Assembly (NCBI GenBank): GCA_937888935.1
Contig: CALARO010000166.1
Coordinates: 1 to 35,946, forward strand
From: an uncultured Clostridia bacterium
GTDB taxonomy: Bacteria; Bacillota; Clostridia; Christensenellales; Borkfalkiaceae
Length of the DNA stretch: 35,946 bases
Direction of reading: 5' to 3'
Below the pieces are notes generated by a model. That model was not told the origin of the DNA, searched no databases, and worked only from the letters and a program-made list of their open reading frames with translations. This document shows, piece by piece, positions 1 through 10,300 of this stretch; position 1 is the first letter of the stretch; each line of letters begins with the position of its first letter. A program made the translations under genes and the position numbers.

Positions 1-1
1 C

Positions 2-586
2 AGCCGCGATTTCGTAACGCTTTTTGAATGTAACGGCAACCCCGTGATTTTTGCGGGCGAAAACGCGCGCGGCAATCGTCAGGCGGTATTCGCGTTCGCG
101 CTCGGCGATTCCGATATCACCGCCACGCCGAATTTTCTCGTGTTGATCCGCAACCTTCTCAACTACACATTCCCCGTCATTGTGGAAGACGCCAATTATT
201 TCTGCGGCGACGTGGTGAAAATCAACGTGCTTCCCAACTGCGCGGGCATCAGAATTACTTCGCCCGGCGGTCAGGTGACGTATGCCGATACCGAAACGGC
301 GGTGAGCGAATACACGCTTTCCGAAACGGGGCTGTATACGATCGTGGTGAAAATCGGCGAAACGGACGCCACGGCTTCCGAGCGCACGGTGGAAATTTTC
401 TCGCAAACGCCCTACGAAGAGAGTATCGTATCGGCGGAAGAGAAAGACTTCCTGCTTTCGGGCGAGCCGAGCGGCGTAAATCCCGACGGGATCTACGAAA
501 ATCTTGCTATATTGTTTATCATACTTGCGGCATTTTTCGTCGCGGACTGGATGGTGTATTGTTATGAGCAGTATCAACTTCGATAA
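2..586 (+). CDS. C-terminal part of a BatA/vWA-type membrane protein (5' partial)
   Basis: The reading frame is open from base 2 to the stop at 584-586, so the gene begins before the window; a GTG at 44 is internal, not a convincing start. The 194 visible residues begin with a segment resembling the end of BatA-type proteins: a Pro-Val-Ile-Phe-Ala-Gly strand, a Gln-Ala-Val-Phe-Ala-Phe strand, then DSDITATPNFLVLIRNLLNY. A beta-rich segment follows, and a hydrophobic helix lies near the end (NLAILFIILAAFFVADWMVY), leaving a short basic tail. In this family a vWA domain normally precedes this part, but it lies outside the window. The stop overlaps the next gene by 23 bases, so the two are probably co-translated and act as a membrane pair. 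The exact function is unknown. Confidence 0.75.
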   Translation, partial: SRDFVTLFECNGNPVIFAGENARGNRQAVFAFALGDSDITATPNFLVLIRNLLNYTFPVIVEDANYFCGDVVKINVLPNCAGIRITSPGGQVTYADTETAVSEYTLSETGLYTIVVKIGETDATASERTVEIFSQTPYEESIVSAEEKDFLLSGEPSGVNPDGIYENLAILFIILAAFFVADWMVYCYEQYQLR

Positions 587-3287
587 CGTATATTTATTAT
601 TGCTTGCGATACCTCTGGCGATATTGCTTGCCGTTCCGTTTGCGATGGCGGTAAGAAAAGAGAACGCCAACGTACACAATATCGTATCGGGCGTGTTTCA
701 CGTACTGATCGCGGTGATGATCGCGTTCTCGGCGGCAGGCACTTCGATTGAGATCACAAAAACGGAAACCGACGTGTACGTGGTGGCGGACGTATCGTAT
801 TCGTCCGAAAAAAATCTGGATACGCTGGATAATTATATCGAAAATCTCGAAGGCAACCTGCCCAAAAATTCGAAAATGGGCGTGGTGTGCTTCGGCAAAG
901 ATCAGGAACTTCTCGTAGGACTCGGCAAACGGCTGAAAAGCGTAAGGGAATGTGAAGGCGTGGATAAATCCGAAACGGACATCGAAAGCGCGCTCGAATA
1001 TACCGGCTCGCTTTTCAGAAGCAACGTGATCAAGCGCATCGTGCTGATCACCGACGGCAAGCAAACGCATTTAAGCGATTCCAACGCCTTGAAGCGCGCC
1101 GTGGATACGCTTCGCGCTTCCGATATTTACGTAGACGCAATCTATCTGAACAACAACATTTCGCCCGACGCGAAAGAAGTGCAGATCTCTTCGGCGGACG
1201 CCACGCAGAATACGTATGTAGACCGCGCGGAAACGGCGAAAATCACGCTGCAAAGCACCTACGACGTGCAGGCGGAACTTACGCTTTTAAAAGGCGGCGT
1301 AGAAGTGGAACGGAGAGCCGTCTCCCTGAAAAACGGCGCGAACGTGGTGGAATTTTCCACGGATACGTCGGCGCAGGGCGCGTTCGATTATGAAGTGCGC
1401 GTGAAGGCGGACGGCGACGAAAACGATCTGAACAACAACATTAAGTTTTCGCAAACCGTTTCCGATCAGGTGAAAGTGCTGCTGCTCACGGGCGAGCAGA
1501 TGGTGGATCAGGACGCGTTGAGACAGGCGTATGCGGGGCATGCCGACGTCACCGCTTACGACGTCCGCTACGATCTCGAAGAAATCCCGCACACCGTGGA
1601 AGAGCTTTGCGAATACGACGAAATCGTGCTTTCCAACGCCGATCTTACGAAGCTCGATTATAATTGTCAGGCGTTTTTAGATAGTCTCGACAAGGCGGTT
1701 TCGTTGTTCGGCAAAGGTCTTACCACTTTCGGCAATACGTTTGTGCAGAGCAGGACGGAAGAAGACGCGGAAAAAATGAAATCTCTCGATGATATGCTTC
1801 CCGTCCGCTTCGGCAATGCCGAGCGCGACGCCAAATTGTATACGCTTGTCATCGATTCTTCTTACAGTATGCGGTGGCTTGATAAAATGAATATGGCAAA
1901 AGCCGCTTCTCGTCAGTTGGTGCAGTTTTTAAACGAAGGCGACTACGTGGCGGTGGTGGCGTTCGACGGAAATTTCCGCCGCGTATACGATCCCGTGGAA
2001 ATTTCCGATAAATCCGTCACGGACGGAAAAACTTCGCGCGAACGAGTGCTTGAAGCCATCGACGGTATTCAACTCGGACAGGGTACGCTGCTTACTTCCG
2101 GCTTGGAAGAAGCGTATAAAATGCTGGCAGATAAGCCGTTCGATAAAAAACAGGTGATGCTGATCACCGACGGCATTTCGTTTTCGGAAGACAAGAAGTC
2201 GGATACTCCGGCGACGATTGCGGAAAAAATGGGCAAAGAAGGCATTTCGCTTTCCGTACTTGACGTGGCGCGCCTTCTGATGTCGGATACAAGCAAAGCA
2301 GCCGAAATTAAAACGATGCTCGAAAGCCTTGCGCTCAAAGGCAAGGGGAATTATTTTTACGCCGAAAGACTTTCCGAGCTTGAAAACGTAGTGTTTGGCG
2401 AAATCGCCGATCAGGAAACGGAATCAATCGTAGAAGAAGATCGCGTGATCACGGTGAAAAAGCGCAACGACGATTCGCTGAAAAACGTGGGCGATCTTAA
2501 GGGAATGGAAGTTGGCGGCTACGTGGTGAGCAAAGAAAAATCAAGCGCAACCACGGTACTTACGGTGGAATACCTGAAAGAATCGGGAAGAGTTACGCAA
2601 GTGCCGCTGTACGCCTACTGGAATTACGGCAGCGGCAGGGTATCGTCGTTTACGAGCAGCATCGGCGGCGAGTGGCTTTCGCAATGGGGTGATTTGCAGA
2701 AAAACACGTTCGCGCAAAATATTCTTGCGCAATGCACGCCGGAAGAAAGGATTGATTTTCCTTTCCGCGCCGAGCTTCGCGAAGAAAACGGTTATCTTGC
2801 GGTGGAAGTTACCCCCGCGATTGTAAGAAGCGGCGTAGAAGCCAAGATCACCGTCACCGCCCCCGCCGAAACGGAAAACGGCGAGCGGGAAACGTTCACG
2901 GGAACGATGGCGTTCTCTTCTTCGCGGTATTCTTACAGTTTCGAAACTTCGAAAGTGGGCAAGTACGATATCGCGATCGACTATGCGTATCCGGACGGGC
3001 GGGAGTACCGCGCCGAATATTCCTATACGCTTTCCTATCTTCCCGAATATAATTCGTTTGCGATTTTCGATTCCACCGCCTTGCACAGAATGGTAGGCTC
3101 GGAAGGCACAGTCAGCGAAGACGGTAACCTGAAAATCGAAAACGACGAAAGCCGTATCGGAAAATTCGTGGTGAATCTCACCGTACCGCTTCTTGTGGCG
3201 AGCGTGGTGCTGTTTGCGGCGGACGTTATCGCAAGAAAGCTGAAATGGGAAGATATCCGCAGCTTGTTCGGTAAAGGGAAAAAGTAA
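564..3287 (+). CDS. Membrane-anchored protein with two vWA domains and a glutamine-amidotransferase-like middle region
   Basis: I chose the ATG at 564 (907 aa) because it begins just before the first membrane helix; the frame stays open to 504, but that would add 20 residues inside the upstream gene. Two N-terminal helices (about residues 8-28 and 38-58) precede a first vWA domain with an Asp76-Val-Ser-Tyr-Ser80 MIDAS motif and a later ITDG strand. A middle region starting VKVLLLTGEQ resembles the class I glutamine-amidotransferase-like fold found in this family. A second vWA domain follows with Asp431-Ser-Ser-Tyr-Ser435 and a second ITDG. A final helix near the C-terminus (VNLTVPLLVASVVLFAADVI) precedes a basic tail. 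Both metal sites look intact, which suggests extracellular metal-dependent protein binding. Relatives often sit with MoxR ATPases; none is visible here. The substrate is unknown. Confidence 0.8.
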   Translation: MSSINFDNVYLLLLAIPLAILLAVPFAMAVRKENANVHNIVSGVFHVLIAVMIAFSAAGTSIEITKTETDVYVVADVSYSSEKNLDTLDNYIENLEGNLPKNSKMGVVCFGKDQELLVGLGKRLKSVRECEGVDKSETDIESALEYTGSLFRSNVIKRIVLITDGKQTHLSDSNALKRAVDTLRASDIYVDAIYLNNNISPDAKEVQISSADATQNTYVDRAETAKITLQSTYDVQAELTLLKGGVEVERRAVSLKNGANVVEFSTDTSAQGAFDYEVRVKADGDENDLNNNIKFSQTVSDQVKVLLLTGEQMVDQDALRQAYAGHADVTAYDVRYDLEEIPHTVEELCEYDEIVLSNADLTKLDYNCQAFLDSLDKAVSLFGKGLTTFGNTFVQSRTEEDAEKMKSLDDMLPVRFGNAERDAKLYTLVIDSSYSMRWLDKMNMAKAASRQLVQFLNEGDYVAVVAFDGNFRRVYDPVEISDKSVTDGKTSRERVLEAIDGIQLGQGTLLTSGLEEAYKMLADKPFDKKQVMLITDGISFSEDKKSDTPATIAEKMGKEGISLSVLDVARLLMSDTSKAAEIKTMLESLALKGKGNYFYAERLSELENVVFGEIADQETESIVEEDRVITVKKRNDDSLKNVGDLKGMEVGGYVVSKEKSSATTVLTVEYLKESGRVTQVPLYAYWNYGSGRVSSFTSSIGGEWLSQWGDLQKNTFAQNILAQCTPEERIDFPFRAELREENGYLAVEVTPAIVRSGVEAKITVTAPAETENGERETFTGTMAFSSSRYSYSFETSKVGKYDIAIDYAYPDGREYRAEYSYTLSYLPEYNSFAIFDSTALHRMVGSEGTVSEDGNLKIENDESRIGKFVVNLTVPLLVASVVLFAADVIARKLKWEDIRSLFGKGKK

Positions 3288-3299
3288 AGGAGGAAGGTT

Positions 3300-4751
3300 A
3301 TGAAAATAAAAATGAGATTTCAGAAATTTTTAGTTTTCTGCGTATCCGCGCTTTTGGCGTTTACTTTCTGCGCGTGTTCCTCTACTGCGCCGCTTCCCCC
3401 GAATAATGGCAACAACGACTCGAAAACCGATCCCGCAGATCCCGTTAATCCGGATGATCCGGTGGATGAAAACACATTCACCGTGCGGCTCGTGGGCGAC
3501 GGATTTATTATTCCCGCCGAAGAACTCGCTTCGTTTTCCGATAGCGGTTTGCGGGCGGTGTGGACGGATATTTCCAGCGTGAACGGCGCTTCGCGCAGCG
3601 CGGAATTTGATTTAAACGGCTGCGCGCGGCTGAGCGATTTAGACGGCGATTATCGCATAACGCTTTCCGGCACGCTTAATAATTACACGTACAACCCCAA
3701 TATTTACACGGCGAATAACGATAGAAAAACCGTGGAAATCAAGCTTTATCAACTGACTACTCTGGAAGGGTTGGGCAGCGGATCGAGTTTCAATAAAAAC
3801 GATGTTATCAAGCTTTCCGCTTCCGGCTTTTATCGTGCGGTGCTTACGGAAGTCAATTATTCCGACGGCGTGAGATTCTGGTTTGTGCCGAATTCCGAAA
3901 CGGGCGATTATGTGGGCGAGTATTCGTTGGAATCGTTTGTAAATGTCACCGCAAACAACGTCAATCCCATTTTGCAGATTTACAACGGCAATTATGCCGC
4001 CGGCACGGTATGGTCGCCCAGCACGGTTGAGAGCGGCGGAAAATCGGGTACGTTTACGAAAAATTTCAGATACGAACTGGAAGCAAAAGAACATTCCGAC
4101 GTGCCGTTTTTGATCAAAGCCGCAAAAACCGAAGAAGCGCAGTTCCCGATCTATGTGGATTTTCTGTTGGATAAAGACGGCGAACATTCGGGCGGAAACA
4201 ATAAAAAAGAAATGATTCCCACGCACGATTTCGAAGCTGCGCGTGCAGACATTCAGAACGATACCCGCGACAAAACGTTTACGTTCGTATCAAACAGCGA
4301 TCAGTATAGCAGCTGTAACTATTATTCCATGAATTATATTATACTCGGGACAGACGGTTATTACCATCTGAAAACGTCGACAGGCGAAGGCGCGCGTCTG
4401 TATGCGAAGATCACGCAAGATCCTGTTGGTATCACGACGGATTCGCATGGTGGCTTCTTAGACGGCAAATTCGGGGGGCAGCTCGCTCTTAACGGTAAGA
4501 GCTATAAATATTTCATTAAAGGGAAATCTTACGAAGATTCCGACGGCACTCTTCAATATGAATATAAAGGCTATGCAAATTATGTCAACGGCGACGGCGT
4601 GTATCCCGTCACCGAAGAATTAAAAGAATTTCTGCAAGCGTTCAGCGAAGCTCGCGGATATTTCCAGGACGGCGACGGTTATCTCGAAGGTTTAGGTTAC
4701 AATTCCAGCGACAAAGCGCAATGGTTATTCGCCTGCGGCTATTATAGATAA
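3300..4751 (+). CDS. Lipoprotein of unknown function with a C-terminal DGYYH module
   Basis: A strong AGGAGG ribosome site lies directly before the ATG, 12 bp after the vWA gene, so this is probably the same transcript. The first 26 residues form a lipoprotein signal ending Phe-Cys-Ala-Cys26, followed by a Pro/Asn/Asp-rich linker typical of surface-tethered proteins. The body (about 55-340) is beta-rich with no domain I recognise. Residues 352-483 begin Asp-Gly-Tyr-Tyr-His and end Trp-Leu-Phe-Ala-Cys-Gly-Tyr-Tyr-Arg; the same module appears twice in the thioredoxin-containing lipoprotein at 11899-15030. The protein is exported and lipid-anchored by inference; its function is unknown. It contains a single late cysteine in the module, besides the signal cysteines and one in the middle region. 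Confidence 0.8.
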   Translation: MKIKMRFQKFLVFCVSALLAFTFCACSSTAPLPPNNGNNDSKTDPADPVNPDDPVDENTFTVRLVGDGFIIPAEELASFSDSGLRAVWTDISSVNGASRSAEFDLNGCARLSDLDGDYRITLSGTLNNYTYNPNIYTANNDRKTVEIKLYQLTTLEGLGSGSSFNKNDVIKLSASGFYRAVLTEVNYSDGVRFWFVPNSETGDYVGEYSLESFVNVTANNVNPILQIYNGNYAAGTVWSPSTVESGGKSGTFTKNFRYELEAKEHSDVPFLIKAAKTEEAQFPIYVDFLLDKDGEHSGGNNKKEMIPTHDFEAARADIQNDTRDKTFTFVSNSDQYSSCNYYSMNYIILGTDGYYHLKTSTGEGARLYAKITQDPVGITTDSHGGFLDGKFGGQLALNGKSYKYFIKGKSYEDSDGTLQYEYKGYANYVNGDGVYPVTEELKEFLQAFSEARGYFQDGDGYLEGLGYNSSDKAQWLFACGYYR

Positions 4752-4772
4752 TGCAGACGGGAGGGAACGAAT

Positions 4773-7145
4773 ATGAAAAATAAAATCGGTAAAAAAATTG
4801 CCGTATTGATTTCGGCGATTCTGCTTTCCGCGTCGCTTGCTTCCTGCGGGTGTCGCCACGAAGTGCTGAATTGGAAGGTTTTATCCGAATCCACCTGCAC
4901 CACCGAGGGCAAAAGACAAGGCCCTTGCGTAAAGTGCGGCGAAGTCGTGAAAGAAGCGATCCCCATCAACCCCGAAGCGCACGTTTACGGCGAGTGGGAA
5001 ATCGAAAAAATGCCCGATACTACGTCCCGCGGCGCGGGTAAAGCCTGCAAAATTTGCACCGAAAACGCGGAACACGTGAAAGAAATCACTCTTCCGCGCC
5101 TGAACGTTGAAAACAACTACTCGGGCTACGCTTCTGCGGAAATCACCAAACCCGCCACCGTGCTTGAAGAGGGCGAAAGAACGCTCGTATTTGCACACGA
5201 ACTCGGCAACGTGCAGTTTGTTATTCCCGTAGAAAAGCGCGTGTTCAATCCCGAAGTCGCGCTTGAACCGGACGCCACGGGCGACGAAATCGCCGAAGTG
5301 GTGGCGGACGCGGTGCTTCTCGCGGTGGACGGACATTCTCAGATCCGCAGCGGCACGGGCATGGTAGACGAAGGCATGGACAGCGGCTCGGAACATGCGT
5401 TCTCTTACACCTACGGCGAAAATTACACATACACGTGGGATGAAGGCATGAGCCGCGAGCAATGGGTTTCTTTAACGGAAAGCGGCGAAGTTTTCGGCGT
5501 GTATCTCGACGGATCGACTTTTAACACGCCCCGTATCTACCCGCAGGTCAGCGCGAAAGATCTGCAAGGCTACGCCTACAATATCCGCCGCGTGAATTAT
5601 GCCACGTTCTACGGCGCGGAAGGACTGCTCGACAGCCTGTACAGCTGGGGACTTTCCGAAAACAACAACCGCGATTTCTGGAAAACGGTGGAAAAGCGCA
5701 ACGACGGAAAAACGTATTTTATGTTCGGTTTCGGTTACTATTCGCCGGGCAACCGCTATTTCAGCCGTCTTTCGGTTGAATTTACGTTAAACGACGAGCT
5801 TATCATGGATTATATCCGTCTCGATACCGATACGTACACGAGCGAGAATTTCGATATTGTTCGTTCGGGGGTAAACAACAAGACGATCACCTGTACTCTG
5901 CACCAGGGCGCGCAACCTTTATATAAAGAGCATATTTATTACAATCAGATCACGAAAACGCAAAGCCCCGCCGAGCCTGAGCATAAATACACCGAGAAAA
6001 ATTTCAGGATCACGAACCTTGATATTTCTTACGGCGGCAAACCTTTCACCGACAACGCCGAAGAATCGCCCGTGCTTTCCGCGCGAGGCACAAACGAATC
6101 GCGGACGGACGTTCTCGCAATATCCAACATACAGCCGAGTACGGCTTCGTTCACGTTCGATCCGCTTTCCGTGTATCGCGTGATGGACAACGGCTCGCGC
6201 GTACTTCTCGAATACGACGGCTCGCGCGGCAATATTTCGGCGCGCTTGCAGGATAATTCTTCTCTCGCAATCAAAGTAAAAGAAGCGGGTACGATCACGC
6301 TGCTTCTCAGAACGCAGAGCGGTTACGAAAAAACAATCCGCTTCAAAACCACGCCCATCGCGCCGTCCACGCTCTATCCGTCCGTCAACGAATATTCCGA
6401 TGCCGGCTACGTATGGCGCACGGAAGTGGATAATAAGGAAACTATCGGAAATTCTACGGATTATACGATTAAGAACGTTACGGTGTACGTGGGGCAGAAA
6501 CTCGAGTTTAAAGCGGTTGTTCCCAAAGGCGAAACCATGTACGCCGATCCCGATTTCGCAGCGCACGTTATCACTACAAACCGTGCCGATGCCGAGGTGG
6601 TAAAAGCCGATGGCGAATTGACGGCGACGTTTTTCGGAAACAAAATTGGAAATTATATCATTGAATTGAGTAGCGCGCTTAATCAGAACAAGAAAGCGCA
6701 CATTCGTATCACGGTGATCGAAGCGCCCACGCGCGAAAGCATTTTAAGCGGCGTATACACGGGCAGAATCACTCGCCCCACAAAGAGCAACGTGCGGATT
6801 ACTTTCAGCGAAACGCCGGACGAAAACGGCAAAATCGGCGTTTTATACGAAGTTCTCGGCAAAGCCGAACAGGACGACGGAACAACCGTGGAAACCGTAG
6901 AACGTTGGGAAAAACTGCTGATTTACTACGACGACGAGATCGGCGAGCTGATCACCGAACACGTAGACGGCGCGGTTACAAAGATTAAATTCGAGATCAA
7001 CGAAGCGTATCGGCTTGTTCTCGTGTACCCCACGGGCGGCTTCGGCGGCAATACCCTGAAAACGATCGTTTACCACCCCGAGCCTGAAACGCCTTCGGAA
7101 AATTCCGAAGGCGGAAACGCGGACGAAACCGGGGAAAAATCATAA
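4773..7145 (+). CDS. Lipoprotein with N-terminal CxxC repeat segment and Ig-like regions
   Basis: A GGGAGGGA ribosome site precedes the ATG, 21 bp after the preceding lipoprotein gene. The 790-aa product has a signal ending Leu-Ala-Ser-Cys25. Residues 25-115 carry a pattern common in clostridial surface proteins: Cys-Thr-Thr-Glu-Gly-Lys-Arg, then Cys-Val-Lys-Cys-Gly, a His-Val-Tyr-Gly-Glu-Trp segment, and Cys-Lys-Ile-Cys. These paired cysteines look like a small zinc-ribbon-like or disulfide-stabilised repeat. The rest is beta-rich, with Ig-like stretches around 420-650 and a final barrel-like segment (about 655-770) starting LSGVYTGRI, ending in an acidic tail. It has no catalytic motif that I recognise. 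A surface structural or binding role is inferred. No convincing terminator follows it. Confidence 0.8.
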   Translation: MKNKIGKKIAVLISAILLSASLASCGCRHEVLNWKVLSESTCTTEGKRQGPCVKCGEVVKEAIPINPEAHVYGEWEIEKMPDTTSRGAGKACKICTENAEHVKEITLPRLNVENNYSGYASAEITKPATVLEEGERTLVFAHELGNVQFVIPVEKRVFNPEVALEPDATGDEIAEVVADAVLLAVDGHSQIRSGTGMVDEGMDSGSEHAFSYTYGENYTYTWDEGMSREQWVSLTESGEVFGVYLDGSTFNTPRIYPQVSAKDLQGYAYNIRRVNYATFYGAEGLLDSLYSWGLSENNNRDFWKTVEKRNDGKTYFMFGFGYYSPGNRYFSRLSVEFTLNDELIMDYIRLDTDTYTSENFDIVRSGVNNKTITCTLHQGAQPLYKEHIYYNQITKTQSPAEPEHKYTEKNFRITNLDISYGGKPFTDNAEESPVLSARGTNESRTDVLAISNIQPSTASFTFDPLSVYRVMDNGSRVLLEYDGSRGNISARLQDNSSLAIKVKEAGTITLLLRTQSGYEKTIRFKTTPIAPSTLYPSVNEYSDAGYVWRTEVDNKETIGNSTDYTIKNVTVYVGQKLEFKAVVPKGETMYADPDFAAHVITTNRADAEVVKADGELTATFFGNKIGNYIIELSSALNQNKKAHIRITVIEAPTRESILSGVYTGRITRPTKSNVRITFSETPDENGKIGVLYEVLGKAEQDDGTTVETVERWEKLLIYYDDEIGELITEHVDGAVTKIKFEINEAYRLVLVYPTGGFGGNTLKTIVYHPEPETPSENSEGGNADETGEKS

Positions 7146-7227
7146 CAAAAAACAGAATAAACGATTTTTTGAATTAAAACGCCTAAGAAAATGCATAGAT
7201 AAAATTGATTTTCCAGGGATCAAACAC

Positions 7228-7256
7228 TTGCCAAATCGAAATTTATGTGATAAAAT
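7228..7256 (+). promoter_or_regulatory. Sigma-A promoter of the collagen-motif lipoprotein gene
   Basis: TTGCCA (7228-7233) and TAAAAT (7251-7256) are separated by 17 bp, and a TGA immediately before the -10 gives an extended -10 element. Transcription would start near 7263, leaving a leader of about 56 nt with AAAGGAG at 7304-7310 before the ATG at 7319. Confidence 0.75.
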
Positions 7257-7318
7257 ACTGATTATTCAAAGCAATTTGAACGATTTTTCGAATACTTTCT
7301 ATTAAAGGAGAAAAGATC

Positions 7319-10300
7319 ATGAAGAAGAGAAAAGCATTATCGGCATTGCTTGTTGCGTTTGCGGCAACGTGCGTTTGCGCGGGATTTTCCGCGTGCAAGA
7401 AGGATAAGGGCTCTAACGATTCCGAGATTTACCGCGTTTATCAGTCATACGTGGCGTCGGCAGAAGCAAGCGGCGAAGAACCCTTATCGTATGAAGACTG
7501 GCTCGCTTCGATCAAGGGCGAGAAAGGCGACAAGGGCGATCCGGGTGAAATCGGAATCGGTATCGTATCTATCACGCTTGCCGAAGACAGAAAGTCTTAC
7601 ATAGTGAAATACAGCGACGGCTCGTCCGAAGCGATTCCCGTACCCGAAGCGTTGCCCGAACAGGAGCACGGTCACGTATGGGGCGATAAGATCGTACGGG
7701 TTGTAGAACCGTCGATTTCCGTCGGTTCGTCTGGCTCGATATCGAAAGTAGACGGCTTCGGCTACAAAGAATGTACCAAAGACGGTTGCGGCGCAAGAAA
7801 AATCGTTATTTTGAGAGATTTCTCGGGCAGTATGTCTTCGTCGGCGGTGTATCGCCTGAAGTTTATCGTAAGAGAGAAGGACGGCGTGCAGGTAGCGGAT
7901 GATATTTCGGCATCTTTGCCGAAAGGAGCGTATTCGTTTAAAATCAAATCGCTTGATGCAAACGTGCAGATTGCGGAGGGTGAAAACAATCCTGTCGGTT
8001 TGTTCGAACGTTCGGTGAGTTCCGACGAATCTGCGATATCTTTGAAATTCCAGCTTGATTGCGAAAAGGTTTCCAAAGCGGGCGTATACGAGTGCGATAT
8101 CGACGTGGAAATCGAATCGCTTGAAATCGGAGCGGAGAAAAACCCTGAACCTATCAGTGTAAACAGCTTGGTTCAGCGCGAAGCGGCGGCAGACGAATGG
8201 GTATATTTCCGCGTGGGGAGCAGTAGCGATTCCGATTCTTTGCCCAAGCACCCCGTATTGCATTTCGGCGACAACGTATCGGCAGAACTCGTAGGATATG
8301 TGGAACAGGTCGAAGACGAAAGCACCGGTAAGTATTTTAATTCGTATGTACCTTTCGAAGTGCCTGAAAAACTTGAAAGCGGCAAACCTGCGGAAAGTGC
8401 GTTCTCTTACAGCACTACTCAGATTATATATCGCGTGAAATCAAGCGACGGTAACATTGCGTTCAAATTAGCGCACGCGGCAGGCGAAGATTCTTCTTCT
8501 GCGGAAGTAATTCAGGTGAAATCTTCCGAAAGCGAAGAATCATATAAGGGCAAATCCGCAATCGGTGAAAAGTATTTCAGATTCACGGCGGCGAAGTCCG
8601 AAAAAGTGGTATTCTATCGTAAGGAAGTTGTCGCCGAAGGCTATGGCGGCGGTGCTCAAATCAGTTACGCCAATGCTTCGATTATCAAACCCGATGGCTC
8701 GATTGATGTCAGCGGCAAGTACACCGTATTCGAGGTAGTGGCAGGACAATCGTATATTATCGATATTTCTTCTATCCCCGAAGCCGACGGCTATGAATTC
8801 AAACTGTTCTCGCTCGGCGAAGACGAATCGGCTTACGAAGGCTATTCCGAAAGCTCGGCGATTGATATTTCCGATAAGTCTTCTTTTGAGATTTCCGACG
8901 GCGCGGGCAACAGATATTTCAAATATGTAGTACCGCAGAAAGGCAGATTCTCTTTGGACTTCGAAAACGAAGCGTTTATTGGCAGAATAGAGATTGCAAT
9001 CGGTGATGATTTGGCTTATTATTCATATCCCGATGAAAAATTTAAAGAGCAACTTTTGCCCGCTGGCACGGTTGTTAATATCGCGGTGAGCACGATTTCT
9101 TCGTCTTATAAGCTGAAAATCGATTATTATCAGCTTGCAGAAGTCGAAAACTCGATTCAGCTCGTCAATGCGGGCGGCAAAGCCTTGGCTTTGAAAGGCG
9201 TTACCGTGAAGCTGACGGATGACGACTCGAATGTTGTTCAGGGCGTAACCGATGAAAAAGGAATTGCAAAAATCTCATTTGTTCCCGGCAATTATTACGT
9301 TTCTTTGGACGGCTACGATAAAGAATCGTACGTTTATGAGAGTAGCAGTATCGAATTGCCCTCAGATTCCGCGATTTACGATAAAGGTGAAACCCCTTAC
9401 AAAGTAACGTTGGTTGAATATCTCAGCAAAACGTTCGTGGTAAAGAGCGGCGATCAGGTAATCTCGGGCGCTAAGGTAAAACTTATGCAAAGCGGCTCGG
9501 TAGTGAAGTCGGGTGATACGGGCGCAGACGGAAAGGTATTGATTGAAAAATTCCTCGACGGTAACTACGATATCGAAATCGAAGGACTTTCCGATTCTTA
9601 CATTTACCTCGGCTCGAAGCTTGAAATCGGCAACGATCAGTCCGAAATCGTGTTGCAAGTTTCCGATGCGGTAATTTACAGCATCAGCTTCGAGGGCGAA
9701 GATAAGCCGGGCGAAGGCGTTGTTGTAAAACTGATCGGCGCGGAAGACAAAGTATTCGGCTCAGGCGTAGTCGGCGCAGACGGTAAAGCAAGCGTAAAAT
9801 CGATTGCGGGCGTGTACTCTATCGAAGTGGAAGGCTTCATCGTAATCAGCGGCGAAACTTCTGAGAGCGAAACTTCGGCAGTTGCTTCCGTTCAGAAAAT
9901 CAAGAACGTTACGGCAGGCAGGACAAGCAAACCCGGTAAAGTAGAACTGGGGGCGTGCATTGTATCGAAAGGCTCAGGAAGCTCGTCTGCAAGATGCGTA
10001 TGCGTATATTTCGAAGCTCCGAAAGCCGGTATTTACAAATTCGTAGTTTCGGACAGCACGTTCCATTCGGGAATTTACTCGTACACGAGTAACGGTGCAT
10101 CTGCTTATACAGGAGAAATCGAAAAAGGAACTGATGCAAGCGGAAAAGTAATTTCGCTTCAAGTGAAGCTTTCCAAAGGCGAGTGCTTCGAATTTGGTTT
10201 CAATTCGTTGACGCTGAATTCGATTCTTGTGCAAGAAGTAGAGGAAGAGGAAAAGCCCGAGCCTGTCAAGAATTTGAAAGTCGGCGACAATTATGTAAAG

